From Streptomyces roseofulvus (GTDB lineage Bacteria; Actinomycetota; Actinomycetes; Streptomycetales; Streptomycetaceae), in the NCBI RefSeq assembly GCF_039534915.1, contig NZ_BAAAWE010000001.1, forward strand, positions 2,356,001 to 2,420,000: a stretch of 64,000 nt of DNA, written 5' to 3'. The notes under the pieces are model-generated. The model made no database searches. It was not told the DNA's origin and saw only the letters and a program-made list of their open reading frames with translations. Shown in pieces: positions 34,134-42,215 of this stretch. The number at the start of each line of letters is the position of its first letter. The stretch's first letter is position 1. A program made the translations under genes and the position numbers.

Positions 34134-35339
34134 GTGGAACTGACTCTGCTCGGCACCGGCTCCCCGCTCGGCCTGCCCCGCCCCGACTGCCCCTGCGCGG
34201 TGTGCGCGCGCTCCCGCGGCACGCGCGCGCGTGCCGCGACCGCGCTGCTCGTGGACGGGGCGCTGCTGCTCGACCTGACCCCGGGGGCGGCGCTCGCCGC
34301 GGCCCGCGCGGGGCGTTCGCTGGTGGGGGTGCGGCAGGTGCTCCTGACGCACCCGCACGACGGTCCGGCGGTGGAGGTGCCGGCCGGGCTGCCGACGGCC
34401 GGGCGGGTGCCCGACGGGCGGGAGCTGACGCTGATCAGCGGGCACCGGGTGCGGGCGGTGCCGATGGACTCCCCCGGCACCGGGTACGAGGTGGTGTCGG
34501 CCGACGGGCAGCGGCTGCTGTACCTGCCGCCGGGGGCGGCGCCCGCGGGGCTGCCGGAGAACCACCAGGAGCCGTACGACCTGGTGGCGGCGGACGTGAC
34601 GGGGCGGCCCGACGCGCTGGCGCGGCTGCGGGCGGCCGGGGCGGTGGGGCCGGGCACGGAGGTGATCGCCGTCCATCTGGACCACGACGCGCCGGCCGGG
34701 GCGGAGCTGGACCGGCGGCTCGCGGCGGCCGGGGCGCGGGCGGTGCCGGACGGCACGGTGCTGTACCTGGGCGAGTACCACGAACTGCCGGAGGTGCCGC
34801 GGCGGACGCTGGTGACCGGCGGCGCGCGGTCGGGGAAGTCGGTGGAGGCCGAGCGGCGGCTGGAGACCTTCCCCGAGGTGGTGTACGTGGCGACCGGCGG
34901 GACCCGCGAGGGCGACCCGGAGTGGGCGGAGCGGGTGACCCTGCACCGGGAGCGGCGGCCCGGCACCTGGCGGACGGTCGAGACGACCGACCTGGTGCCG
35001 CTGCTCGCCGAGGACGACGGGCCCGCGCTGCTGGTCGACTGCCTGTCGCTGTGGCTGACCGACGCCATGGACCGGGTGGGCGCCTGGGACGACGGCACCT
35101 GGGCGGACGGCGGGCAGACGGCGCTGCGGGAGCGGACGGCGGAGCTGGTGGCGGCGGTGCGGGCGACCCGCAGGACGGTGGTGGCGGTGACCAACGAGAC
35201 CGGCTCGGGCGTGGTGCCGGCGACGGCGGCGGGGCGGCGGTTCCGGGACGAGCTGGGGCGGCTCAACGCGGCCTTCGCGGACGAGTGCGAGCAGGTGGTG
35301 CTCGTGGTCGCCGGTCAGGCGCTGGTACTGCGCGGGTAG
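34134..35339 (+). CDS. cobU: Bifunctional adenosylcobinamide kinase/guanylyltransferase with N-terminal metallo-beta-lactamase-like domain
   Basis: The product is 401 aa. The GTG at 34134 has GGAGG 8 nt upstream. Residues about 1-215 resemble a metallo-beta-lactamase fold (LLGTGSPLGLPRPDCPCAVC), but the expected HxHxDH is degenerate (THPHDGPAVE), so metal catalysis is doubtful. Residues about 225-401 are CobU: P-loop TGGARSGKSVEAE, ERVTLHRERRPGTW, LLVDCLSLWLTD and VTNETGSGVVP. CobU makes GDP-cobinamide for the lower-ligand assembly of cobalamin. cobT follows 125 bp downstream. Confidence 0.92.
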   Translation: MELTLLGTGSPLGLPRPDCPCAVCARSRGTRARAATALLVDGALLLDLTPGAALAAARAGRSLVGVRQVLLTHPHDGPAVEVPAGLPTAGRVPDGRELTLISGHRVRAVPMDSPGTGYEVVSADGQRLLYLPPGAAPAGLPENHQEPYDLVAADVTGRPDALARLRAAGAVGPGTEVIAVHLDHDAPAGAELDRRLAAAGARAVPDGTVLYLGEYHELPEVPRRTLVTGGARSGKSVEAERRLETFPEVVYVATGGTREGDPEWAERVTLHRERRPGTWRTVETTDLVPLLAEDDGPALLVDCLSLWLTDAMDRVGAWDDGTWADGGQTALRERTAELVAAVRATRRTVVAVTNETGSGVVPATAAGRRFRDELGRLNAAFADECEQVVLVVAGQALVLRG

Positions 35340-35464
35340 GGTGCTGATCCTTGAGGGTCCCTGGGGGTGCCCGAGGGTGCTTGGGGCACCCGCGGAGATC
35401 CCCGGGCCCCGAGGCGACCAGCCCGTGCCGAACCTCGCTGATGTCACAAGGCGGAAAACCCCCG

Positions 35465-36562
35465 ATGGACCCTCTGCAGCCCCTGAACCTCGACGACTTC
35501 TCCGATCTGATCGAGCGCCCCGACGGCGGGATCCGGCGTGACGCCGAGGAGCGCCGGGAGCGGCTCGCCGTCCGCCCGGGCGCGCTCGGCCGCCTCGACG
35601 AGCTGGGCGAGTGGCTGTCCGCGGCCCAGTCGGCGGTGCGGGTGCGGGCGATCGAGCAGCCGAAGGTGGTCGTCTTCGCCGGTGACCACGGCATCGCCGG
35701 GCAGGACGTGTCGGGCCGCCCGGCCGGCACCGCCCACGTGCTGGTGCGCGAGCTCCTCGACGGGGCGAGCCCGCTCGCCGTGCTGGCCCGGTCGATGGAC
35801 GTGCCGGTGCGGGTGGTGGACGCGGGCCTGGACTGCGACCCGGAGCTGCTGCCGGAGGCGGTGACCCGGCACCGGGTGCGGCGCGGCAGCGGCCGGATCG
35901 ACGTCGAGGACGCGCTGACGCCGGAGGAGACCGAGGCGGCGGTGCGGCTCGGGATGGCGATCGCCGACGAGGAGGCCGACTCGGGCACCGATCTGGTGGT
36001 CCTCGGCGATCTGAGCGTGGGCGGTACGACCCCGGCGGCGACGCTGATCGCGGCGCTGTGCGGGACGGACGCCTCGGTGGTGACCGGGCGCGGCGGCGCG
36101 GGGATCGACGACCTGGCGTGGATGCGCAAGTGCGCGGCGATCCGGGACGCGCTGCGGCGGGCGCGGCCGGTCCTGGGCGACCAGCTGGCGCTGCTCGGCG
36201 CGGTCGGCGGGGCGGATCTGGCGGCGACGACCGGCTTCCTGCTCCAGGCGGCGGTGCGGCGGATGCCGGTGATCCTGGACGGCGTGGTGGGGGCGGCCTG
36301 TGCGCTGGTGGCGCAGCGGGCGGCGTTCCGGGCGCCGGACTGGTGGCTGGCGGGTCAGGTGTCCGGGGAGCCGGGGCAGGCGAAGGCGCTGGACCGGATG
36401 GCGCTCAACCCCCTGCTCGACCAGGGCGTCCTGGTGGGTGAGGGAACCGGGGCACTGCTCGCGCTTCCCCTCGTCCGGGCAGCGGCGGCCCTCGCCGCCG
36501 AGCTGCCCGAGCGTCCGGAGCCGACCACTCCGGACGAGCCCGTCTCGGCCGAGGCGGTCTGA
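35465..36562 (+). CDS. cobT: Nicotinate-nucleotide-dimethylbenzimidazole phosphoribosyltransferase
   Basis: The product is 365 aa. It activates dimethylbenzimidazole to alpha-ribazole phosphate, the lower-ligand precursor of cobalamin. Motifs are LGRLDELGEWLSAAQ, VVVFAGDHGIAGQDVS, GDLSVGGTTPAATL, VVTGRGGAGIDD and the C-terminal LVGEGTGALLALPLV with the catalytic-base Glu. The ATG at 35465 follows AAGGCGGA; an in-frame ATG at 35438 lacks an RBS. The leader has a GGGTGCCC/GGGCACCC hairpin (35365-35391) but no cobalamin riboswitch was recognised. Confidence 0.95.
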   Translation: MDPLQPLNLDDFSDLIERPDGGIRRDAEERRERLAVRPGALGRLDELGEWLSAAQSAVRVRAIEQPKVVVFAGDHGIAGQDVSGRPAGTAHVLVRELLDGASPLAVLARSMDVPVRVVDAGLDCDPELLPEAVTRHRVRRGSGRIDVEDALTPEETEAAVRLGMAIADEEADSGTDLVVLGDLSVGGTTPAATLIAALCGTDASVVTGRGGAGIDDLAWMRKCAAIRDALRRARPVLGDQLALLGAVGGADLAATTGFLLQAAVRRMPVILDGVVGAACALVAQRAAFRAPDWWLAGQVSGEPGQAKALDRMALNPLLDQGVLVGEGTGALLALPLVRAAAALAAELPERPEPTTPDEPVSAEAV

Positions 36563-36591
36563 GGGGACGGCGCACTCCATCGGTGAGTGAC

Positions 36592-36632
36592 CCGGAGGCG
36601 GCCGCCCGCGACGCGCGGGTGGCCGCCTCCGG
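36592..36632 (+). terminator. Terminator after cobT
   Basis: CCGGAGGCGGCC-G-CCCGCG and the matching GCGCGGG-T-GGCCGCCTCCGG form a stem of about 19 bp, 29 bp after the cobT stop. Confidence 0.75.
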
Positions 36633-36673
36633 CGTCGCCGCACGGGAAGCGGTGCCCCATATGATCGCTTTTC

Positions 36674-38434
36674 ATGGGAGAGGTCCGTTTGTCCGCCGAA
36701 GGAACGCCCCGGGGCACCGTCCGCTCGCGGCGGAGCGCCGCGTTCGCCGTCTGGTACCTCCGCGTCGTCACGTTCATCAACTTCCTGGGTGCCGTCTGGG
36801 TCTCCTTCGGGCAGGACCTGCGGCGGCACAACGAGGACGACTACTTCACGCCGTACATGCTCACGGCGGGCTTCGCCTCCGGGGTCTTCACTCTCTTCCT
36901 GGCGATCACGATGCGCCGCCGCAAGCGGGCCGCCTGGATCCTCAACACCGTGCTGAGCGGCCTCTTCCTGCTGCTCTTCGCGCTGGTGATGCTCTTCCCC
37001 GAGATCCGTGAGCACGCCCAGAACTGGGTCTCGCTGGTGCTGACCGCCGCCTTCTTCGCCGCCCTGCTGCTCGGCCGCAAGGAGTTCTACGCGAAGGGCG
37101 ACCGCTCCAACCCGCTGCTGGCCGCGCTGGTCGCGGTCGGCGGCCTGCTGGTCACCTCGCTGCTCGCCGCGCTCCTGGTCACCGTCACCAACACGGCCAC
37201 CGGGCACTCCACCTTCCTGGAGCGGTGGCGGTACGGCGTGATGCGGCTGGTCACGCTGGCCACCGACGACTCGCGCTTCCCCACCATCACCACCCCGGGC
37301 TGGGTCGACGTGGTCATCAACGTGATGTCCACGCTGCTGCTCTTCGCGGTGCTCTTCGCCGCCTTCCGCTCCCGCCGGGCGGTGGACCCGCTGACCGAGG
37401 AGGACGAGGAGCGGCTGCGGGCGCTGCTCGACAAGCACGGGGAGCGCGACTCGCTGGGCTACTTCGCGCTGCGCCGCGAGAAGAGCGTCGTCTGGTCGCC
37501 GAGCGAGAAGGCCGCCGTCGCCTACCGGGTGGTGGGCGGGGTCTCGCTCGCCTCCGGCGACCCGATCGGCGACCCCGAGGCGTGGCCGGGGGCGATCGAG
37601 CCGTGGCTCGCCGAGGCGCGGGAGCACGGCTGGATCCCGGCCGTCATGGGCGCGAGCGAGGAGGCCGGGGTGATCTACGCCCGACACGGCCTGGACGCCC
37701 TGGAGCTGGGCGACGAGGCGATCGTGGAGACCGACGAGTTCACGCTCGACGGGCGGGCCATGCGGACGGTCCGCCAGGCGTTCAACCGGGTCAAGCGGGC
37801 CGGGTACGAGGTGCGGATCCGGCGGCACGAGTCGATCCCCGCGGAGGAGATGGCCGAGCTGCTGCGGAAGGCGGACGACTGGCGGGACGGGGCCACCGAG
37901 CGCGGCTTCTCGATGGCGCTCGGACGGCTCGGGGACCCGCGCGACGGACAGTGCGTGATGCTGGAGTGCACCGACGGCACGGGCGAGCTGCGGGCGGTGC
38001 TCTCCTTCGTGCCGTGGGGGCCGAAGGGGCTCTCGCTCGACCTGATGCGACGGGACCGGGACTCCGAGAACGGGCTGATGGAGTTCATGGTGATCGAGCT
38101 CCTGCAGCGGGCGAAGGAGATCGGGATCACTCAGGTCTCGCTGAACTTCGCGATGTTCCGGTCCGTCTTCGAACGCGGCTCGAAGCTCGGCGCCGGACCG
38201 GTGCTGAGGATGTGGCGCTCGCTGCTCAGCTTCTTCTCCCGCTGGTGGCAGATCGAGTCGCTGTACCGCGCCAACGCCAAGTACCGACCGATCTGGGAGC
38301 CCCGCTTCATGCTCTTCGAGAAGAGCGCCGACCTGCCGCGCATCGGCATCGCCGCCGGCCGCGCCGAGGGCTTCCTGGAGGCGCCGGGCCTGCCGAAGTG
38401 GCTGCACCGCAGGCATCTGGCGGGCGGGCGTTGA
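36674..38434 (+). CDS. MprF/LysX-like membrane protein with DUF2156 (phosphatidylglycerol aminoacyltransferase-type) domain
   Basis: The product is 586 aa. About six membrane helices lie in residues 25-240, then a cytosolic DUF2156 domain at about 255-570 (SVVWSPSEKAAVAYRVVGG, GFSMALGRLGDPRDGQCV, GLMEFMVIELLQRAKEIG, IESLYRANAKYRPIWEPR). The C-terminal domain transfers an amino acid, commonly Lys, from tRNA to phosphatidylglycerol in MprF and LysX, altering surface charge and peptide resistance. No Lys-tRNA synthetase domain is fused. TATGAT lies 8 nt before the ATG. The rhomboid-like gene overlaps its stop. Confidence 0.88.
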   Translation: MGEVRLSAEGTPRGTVRSRRSAAFAVWYLRVVTFINFLGAVWVSFGQDLRRHNEDDYFTPYMLTAGFASGVFTLFLAITMRRRKRAAWILNTVLSGLFLLLFALVMLFPEIREHAQNWVSLVLTAAFFAALLLGRKEFYAKGDRSNPLLAALVAVGGLLVTSLLAALLVTVTNTATGHSTFLERWRYGVMRLVTLATDDSRFPTITTPGWVDVVINVMSTLLLFAVLFAAFRSRRAVDPLTEEDEERLRALLDKHGERDSLGYFALRREKSVVWSPSEKAAVAYRVVGGVSLASGDPIGDPEAWPGAIEPWLAEAREHGWIPAVMGASEEAGVIYARHGLDALELGDEAIVETDEFTLDGRAMRTVRQAFNRVKRAGYEVRIRRHESIPAEEMAELLRKADDWRDGATERGFSMALGRLGDPRDGQCVMLECTDGTGELRAVLSFVPWGPKGLSLDLMRRDRDSENGLMEFMVIELLQRAKEIGITQVSLNFAMFRSVFERGSKLGAGPVLRMWRSLLSFFSRWWQIESLYRANAKYRPIWEPRFMLFEKSADLPRIGIAAGRAEGFLEAPGLPKWLHRRHLAGGR

Positions 38435-39141
38435 GCGGGGCGGTCCGCCGCTTCGCCCGGCGCGAGTGGGGTCCGCTCGCCGGCACGCTGCGGCGGGAGC
38501 CGGCGGCGCGCCGGTGGAAGGCGGTGCCGCTGACGCTGACGGCGGTCGGCCTCACCGCGTTCTTCCAGTTCGTCCAGAACCAGGAGTGGGGCTACGGGCC
38601 GGTGCAGGCGATCGGCGCGGTGCGCGCCGAGGACCCGCTGTGGCTGTCCCTGCTGCGTACCCCGCTGTCGCTGTTCGTGCCCGCGCTCGACCTGCCGGTC
38701 TGGGGCGCGCTCGCCCAGGTCCTGCTGGTCTTCGGGATCGCCGAGCTCTGCCTGGGGCGGTGGCGGACGCTCGGGATCGCCTATCTGGCGACCCTCTGCG
38801 GCACCCTGTACGCGCGCGTCGGCATCGCGATCGGCCCCGGCACGCCCTTCGGCCTGCCCGCCTCGGACGCACAGGTGGTGGACACCGGGCCGTCGGCGGC
38901 GGTGGTCGGCCTCGCCGTCTACGTCTGCTGGCGGCAGCGGGCGTACTGGACGGGCGCGGCCGTCGTCGTGGCGATGGTGGTCGAGGTGATCGTCAAGCCG
39001 AACCTCGCGGGCAAGGAGCATCTGGCGGCCATCGCCGGCGTGCTGGTGCTGATCGGTCTCCTGATGTGGCGGGAGCGCGGTCAGGACGGGGTGGAGCCCC
39101 GGCCGGGGACGCGCTCCTGGAAGCCGCCGATCAGGTCCTGA
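38431..39141 (+). CDS. Rhomboid-like membrane protein, translationally coupled to the DUF2156 gene
   Basis: The product is 236 aa from a TTG that overlaps the previous stop (TTGA); no ATG or GTG is available near the junction. About six membrane helices follow a basic N-terminus. DTGPSAAVVGLAVYV and KEHLAAIAGVLVLIG resemble the Ser helix and His helix of rhomboids, suggesting a divergent rhomboid family member; activity is uncertain. The last 61 bp overlap the convergent gene at 39081-39845. Confidence 0.75.
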   Translation: MSGAVRRFARREWGPLAGTLRREPAARRWKAVPLTLTAVGLTAFFQFVQNQEWGYGPVQAIGAVRAEDPLWLSLLRTPLSLFVPALDLPVWGALAQVLLVFGIAELCLGRWRTLGIAYLATLCGTLYARVGIAIGPGTPFGLPASDAQVVDTGPSAAVVGLAVYVCWRQRAYWTGAAVVVAMVVEVIVKPNLAGKEHLAAIAGVLVLIGLLMWRERGQDGVEPRPGTRSWKPPIRS

Positions 39142-39845
39142 ACCCGGCGCCGCACCCGGGTCCACCGCTTGTCGTGCCGGTAGGCGCGGACCGTGCCCCG
39201 CGCGCGTGCGCGCGGCCGGCGGCCGTAGCAGCGGCGCCACCACCAGGAGCCGGGGCGGGCCAGCCGGGTGGCGCCGACGATCGCCACGAAGGGCACGAAG
39301 ACGCCGATCAGCGCCATCCTCAGCTTGCCCTTGACCAGGGTGACCAGGATGAGGAGGAAGTTGAGCGCCAGGGTGAGGAGGAAGCCCCACCGGTTCTGCC
39401 GCTCCTCCTCCGTGACGTCGTTCACGCCGAGCGGGGAGAAGCCGCTGAGGGGCAGCAGCATGAGGGCGGCGGTGAGGACGACGACCTCGACGCTCTGCCG
39501 GCCCTCCTCCGACCAGTACACGTCGTCGAGGTGGAGGATGAGCGCGAACTCGTCGAGGACGAGTCCCGCGCCGATCCCGAAGACGACGGCGAAGGCGGAC
39601 GCGCCGAAGCCGTGCCGCCCGCTGGCGACCGCGCCGAAGCCGCCGAGCACGGTGAGGACCACGCCGGGCACGACGTGATGGATGTGCAGCCCGCCGGAGG
39701 AGACGTTCCGGAACGGTCCCCGGCCGGCCCGGATGAGCCGGGTGACGGTGCGGGTGACCAGGAAGGTCAGGACGAACGAGGTCAACGCCAGGAGCATCGG
39801 GAGCTTGCCCGGCTCCAGGATGTTGCGGGAGAACCAGTGACCCAT
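39081..39845 (-). CDS. Conserved integral membrane protein
   Basis: The product is 254 aa with about six membrane helices. It starts MGHWFSRNILEPGKLPMLLA, has a His-rich helix start (GLHIHHVVPGVVLTVLGG) and an acidic segment LDEFALILHLDDVYWSEEGR, and ends in a very basic tail. No enzyme family was recognised. The HIHH and LHLDD clusters could bind metal. It is divergent from cobS (77 bp) and its 3' end overlaps the rhomboid-like gene. Confidence 0.8.
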   Translation of the reverse strand: MGHWFSRNILEPGKLPMLLALTSFVLTFLVTRTVTRLIRAGRGPFRNVSSGGLHIHHVVPGVVLTVLGGFGAVASGRHGFGASAFAVVFGIGAGLVLDEFALILHLDDVYWSEEGRQSVEVVVLTAALMLLPLSGFSPLGVNDVTEEERQNRWGFLLTLALNFLLILVTLVKGKLRMALIGVFVPFVAIVGATRLARPGSWWWRRCYGRRPRARARGTVRAYRHDKRWTRVRRRVQDLIGGFQERVPGRGSTPS

Positions 39846-39922
39846 GCCACCCCGTTCCGCTATGCCCGATAGGTACGGATACGGGAAATCTACCGTCCGG
39901 TCCCGGCGATTACCCTGCCCGG

Positions 39923-40687
39923 ATGGACGGCCTGCGTTTCGCCTTCGGGACCCTCACCGTGTTCCCCGCCCGCATCACCCGCTGGGACCGGGACGCGGCG
40001 CGCGCCGGCATGCTCTGCGCCCCGGCCGCGGGACTCGTCGTCGGCCTCGTCGCCGCCGCGGCCGGCGGGGTGCTCCTGCCGCTCGGCTCCGGTCCGCTGC
40101 TCGCCGCCGTCGTCACCGTCGCCGTCCCCGCGCTGCTCACCCGGGGCCTCCACCTCGACGGCCTCGCCGACACCGCCGACGGGCTCGGCAGCGCCAAGCC
40201 GGCCGAGGACGCGCTGCGCATCATGAAGCAGTCCGACATCGGCCCGTTCGGCGTCATCACCCTGGTCCTCGCGCTGCTCGCCCAGGTCGCGGCCGTGTAC
40301 GAGCTGTACGGGGAGGGCTGGGCGCACGGCGCGGTCGCCGTCGTCCTGGCCGCCACGGTCGCCCGGCTGGCCCTCACCCACGCCTCCCGGCAGGGCGTCC
40401 CGGCGGCCCGGCCGGAGGGGCTCGGCGCGATCGTCGCCGCCACGGTGCCGGTCCGCGCGGCGACCCTCTGCACCGCCGCCGTCCTCCTCCTCGCGGCCGG
40501 CACCGGCCTGCTCCTCTCGCCCTCGGACGCCGTCCGGGGCGTCCTCGCCGCGGGCGCCGGCCTGGCCGCCGCCGCCCTGCTGCTGCGCCGCTGCGTCCGC
40601 CGCTTCGGCGGCGTGACCGGCGACGTCTTCGGCGCGGTCGAGGAGACGGCGGCGACGGTGACGCTGGCGGCGCTGACGCTGGGCTGA
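39923..40687 (+). CDS. cobS: Adenosylcobinamide-GDP ribazoletransferase (cobalamin synthase)
   Basis: The product is 254 aa. It is a membrane enzyme joining adenosyl-GDP-cobinamide with alpha-ribazole, the last assembly steps of cobalamin. Family motifs are FGTLTVFPARI, RGLHLDGLADTADGLG (metal-binding Asp), MKQSDIGPFGV and GGVTGDVFGAVEE. TACCCT (39911-39916) ends exactly 6 nt before the ATG, so the mRNA is probably leaderless. cobU and cobT lie 3-6 kb upstream in separate units. Confidence 0.95.
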   Translation: MDGLRFAFGTLTVFPARITRWDRDAARAGMLCAPAAGLVVGLVAAAAGGVLLPLGSGPLLAAVVTVAVPALLTRGLHLDGLADTADGLGSAKPAEDALRIMKQSDIGPFGVITLVLALLAQVAAVYELYGEGWAHGAVAVVLAATVARLALTHASRQGVPAARPEGLGAIVAATVPVRAATLCTAAVLLLAAGTGLLLSPSDAVRGVLAAGAGLAAAALLLRRCVRRFGGVTGDVFGAVEETAATVTLAALTLG

Positions 40688-40696
40688 GGCGCGCCT

Positions 40697-40788
40697 GGGT
40701 CGTCTCTTTCGGATCACGCCGGATCAGGGAGCGGCGTCTGGTGCGTGCCAGGCGTCGCGAGCCCGGCATGATCCGGAAGAGACGGCCT
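40697..40788. repeat. 92-bp structured inverted repeat between cobS and the GAG-like operon
   Basis: Arms 40702-40722 and 40763-40783 match at 19 of 21 positions (GTCTCTTTCGGATCACGCCGG against the complement of CCGGCATGATCCGGAAGAGAC), and wobble pairs extend them to 40697 and 40788. The interior contains a second, weaker stem, GGCGTCTGG/CCAGGCGTC. The right end overlaps the GH114 stop codon. It may be a bidirectional terminator, but it is larger and more elaborate than the other terminators here. From memory it resembles dispersed streptomycete palindromic repeats. Confidence 0.7.
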
Positions 40789-41578
40789 AGCAGGCCCGGC
40801 GCCAGGCGTCGAGCTCGTAGCGCTTGCGCAGGGAGCTGAGACCGAGCTCGCGGGACTCGGGGCAGAAGTCGGCCAGGGGGAGCTCGTACTCGGCGTGGAA
40901 GACCGGTTTGTCCGCCGCGATGAAGGGGGACAGGCGGTGGCACTCGTCGTACTCGGCGCACTGCTCGTTGACCGCGAAGTCGAAGTCGGCGAGCAGCTGG
41001 GGGATCTGGTCGAGGTCGTTCTTGAGGCCGACGGCGAGGCCGCGTTCGTGGGCGAGGCGGGCGATCAGGCGGTTGTACGCGAGCTGGTCGGCGGCGGTGA
41101 GGGGGAAGCCGGTGCGGTTGCGGTAGCCGTCCATGTTGTCGGGCTCGACGGCGTCGAAGCCCTTGGCGCGGCACATGTCGATCCGCTCCGTCATGAGCGG
41201 TTCGAGGACGTCGGTGCGGCGGATGTCCAGCCAGCGTTCGCCGGCCCAGCCGTTGCTCCGTCCGAGGACGGACTTCGGGAAGCGGTCCGCGTCGGGGCGG
41301 AAGTCCTCCCAGGCGCCGGTGGACAGGTAGCAGATCACCTTCCGGCCGCGGCGGTGCAGGTCGGCGACGGTCGCGGCCGGGTGGTCGAAGCCGTCGATGT
41401 CGTACACGGGCACGTCGACGGTCGGGTCCAGCTTCCCGCTGAGCTGCCACTGCCAGGCGAGGCCGGCCGTCGGCCGCCAGCGGTCGCCCTCCTCCTGCTT
41501 GGGGTCGGGGGCGGAGGTCGTGGTGCAGGCCGTGGCCAGGAGGAGCAGGGCGGCCAGGAGCGGGAGGAGGCGTCTCAT
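40787..41578 (-). CDS. GH114-like endo-alpha-1,4-polygalactosaminidase lipoprotein
   Basis: The product is 263 aa. The lipobox LLATAC predicts a lipid-anchored extracytoplasmic enzyme. Family motifs are LAWQWQLSGKLD, VPVYDIDGFDH, VICYLSTGAWEDFRPD, KGFDAVEPDNMDGY and DFAVNEQCAEYDEC, the last two holding the candidate catalytic Asp and Glu. The fungal relative Ega3 and PelA-type hydrolases cut galactosamine-containing polymers. It is the last gene of a five-gene operon and overlaps the preceding gene by 4 nt (ATGA). Confidence 0.88.
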   Translation of the reverse strand: MRRLLPLLAALLLLATACTTTSAPDPKQEEGDRWRPTAGLAWQWQLSGKLDPTVDVPVYDIDGFDHPAATVADLHRRGRKVICYLSTGAWEDFRPDADRFPKSVLGRSNGWAGERWLDIRRTDVLEPLMTERIDMCRAKGFDAVEPDNMDGYRNRTGFPLTAADQLAYNRLIARLAHERGLAVGLKNDLDQIPQLLADFDFAVNEQCAEYDECHRLSPFIAADKPVFHAEYELPLADFCPESRELGLSSLRKRYELDAWRRAC

Positions 41579-42195
41579 CGGGCGGGCTCCGGGAGGTCGT
41601 GCGGCAGGGTGCCCCAGGGGTGGGCGCCGGTCCCGGGGACCGCGCAGTGCACCTCGGTCGCGGGGCGGAAGCCGGGCGGCGCCGCGTAGACCAGGTGGCA
41701 GTGGTGCGGGGCGGCCGGCAGGTCGAGGGTGCGGTAGGTGTCCCAGGGGCCCTCGAAGGTGACCAGCAGGTCGGCGAGTTCGGCGTACCCCTCGTCGGGG
41801 TGGGTGCCGTGGTTGAGGACGAGGGTGGCGGCCCCGGCGGCGCGGGCGGCGACGGCGAGCCGCCGGTAGTGCGGCAGCGCCTCGGGCGCGGTCGTCACCT
41901 GGTCGAGGAAGGCGCCGTCGGCGCCGTACCAGTCGCGGTGGCGGAGCAGGTCGGCGACGACCTTCGCGTGCGGGCGGCGGCCGTAGGCGGTGTCCGCGTA
42001 GCCGAGGATCCGCACCCCGGCGGCGCGCAGCCGCTCGGCGGCCTCGGCGAAGGCCGGGTCGGGGGCCTCGCCGGCGCCGTTCGCCGGGTTGAGGACCACG
42101 CCGTACAGCGCCGGCGCGGCCGCGACCAGGGCCGCCCAGCCCTCGGGACGGTCGGTGGGGTGCTCGTAGAACGGCACCAGGAGGGAACGTTTCAC
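41575..42195 (-). CDS. Spherulin-4-like (Sph3/GH135-related) glycosidase, apparently without signal peptide
   Basis: The product is 206 aa from the GTG at 42195 with AGGAAG upstream. The TIM-barrel motifs of the family are present: SLLVPFYEHP, VVLNPANGAG, ILGYADTAYGRR, YGADGAFLDQV and LVLNHGTHPDEGY. Fungal Sph3 cleaves galactosaminogalactan. The N-terminus (VKRSLLVPFYE) is the first barrel strand, so the enzyme looks cytosolic unless an undetected upstream start is used. It lies between the membrane protein and the GH114 gene. Confidence 0.8.
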   Translation of the reverse strand: MKRSLLVPFYEHPTDRPEGWAALVAAAPALYGVVLNPANGAGEAPDPAFAEAAERLRAAGVRILGYADTAYGRRPHAKVVADLLRHRDWYGADGAFLDQVTTAPEALPHYRRLAVAARAAGAATLVLNHGTHPDEGYAELADLLVTFEGPWDTYRTLDLPAAPHHCHLVYAAPPGFRPATEVHCAVPGTGAHPWGTLPHDLPEPAR

Positions 42196-42215
42196 GTGCG
42201 GTGCTTCCTGGGTCT

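Noticed and set aside
35340..35464. Possible cobalamin riboswitch before cobT
   Set aside because: The interval is too short and lacks a B12-box-like segment; only a simple hairpin (35365-35391) is present.
35444..38416. A 990-codon minus-strand open frame opposite cobT and the DUF2156 gene
   Set aside because: It is antisense to strongly supported genes and of shadow composition.
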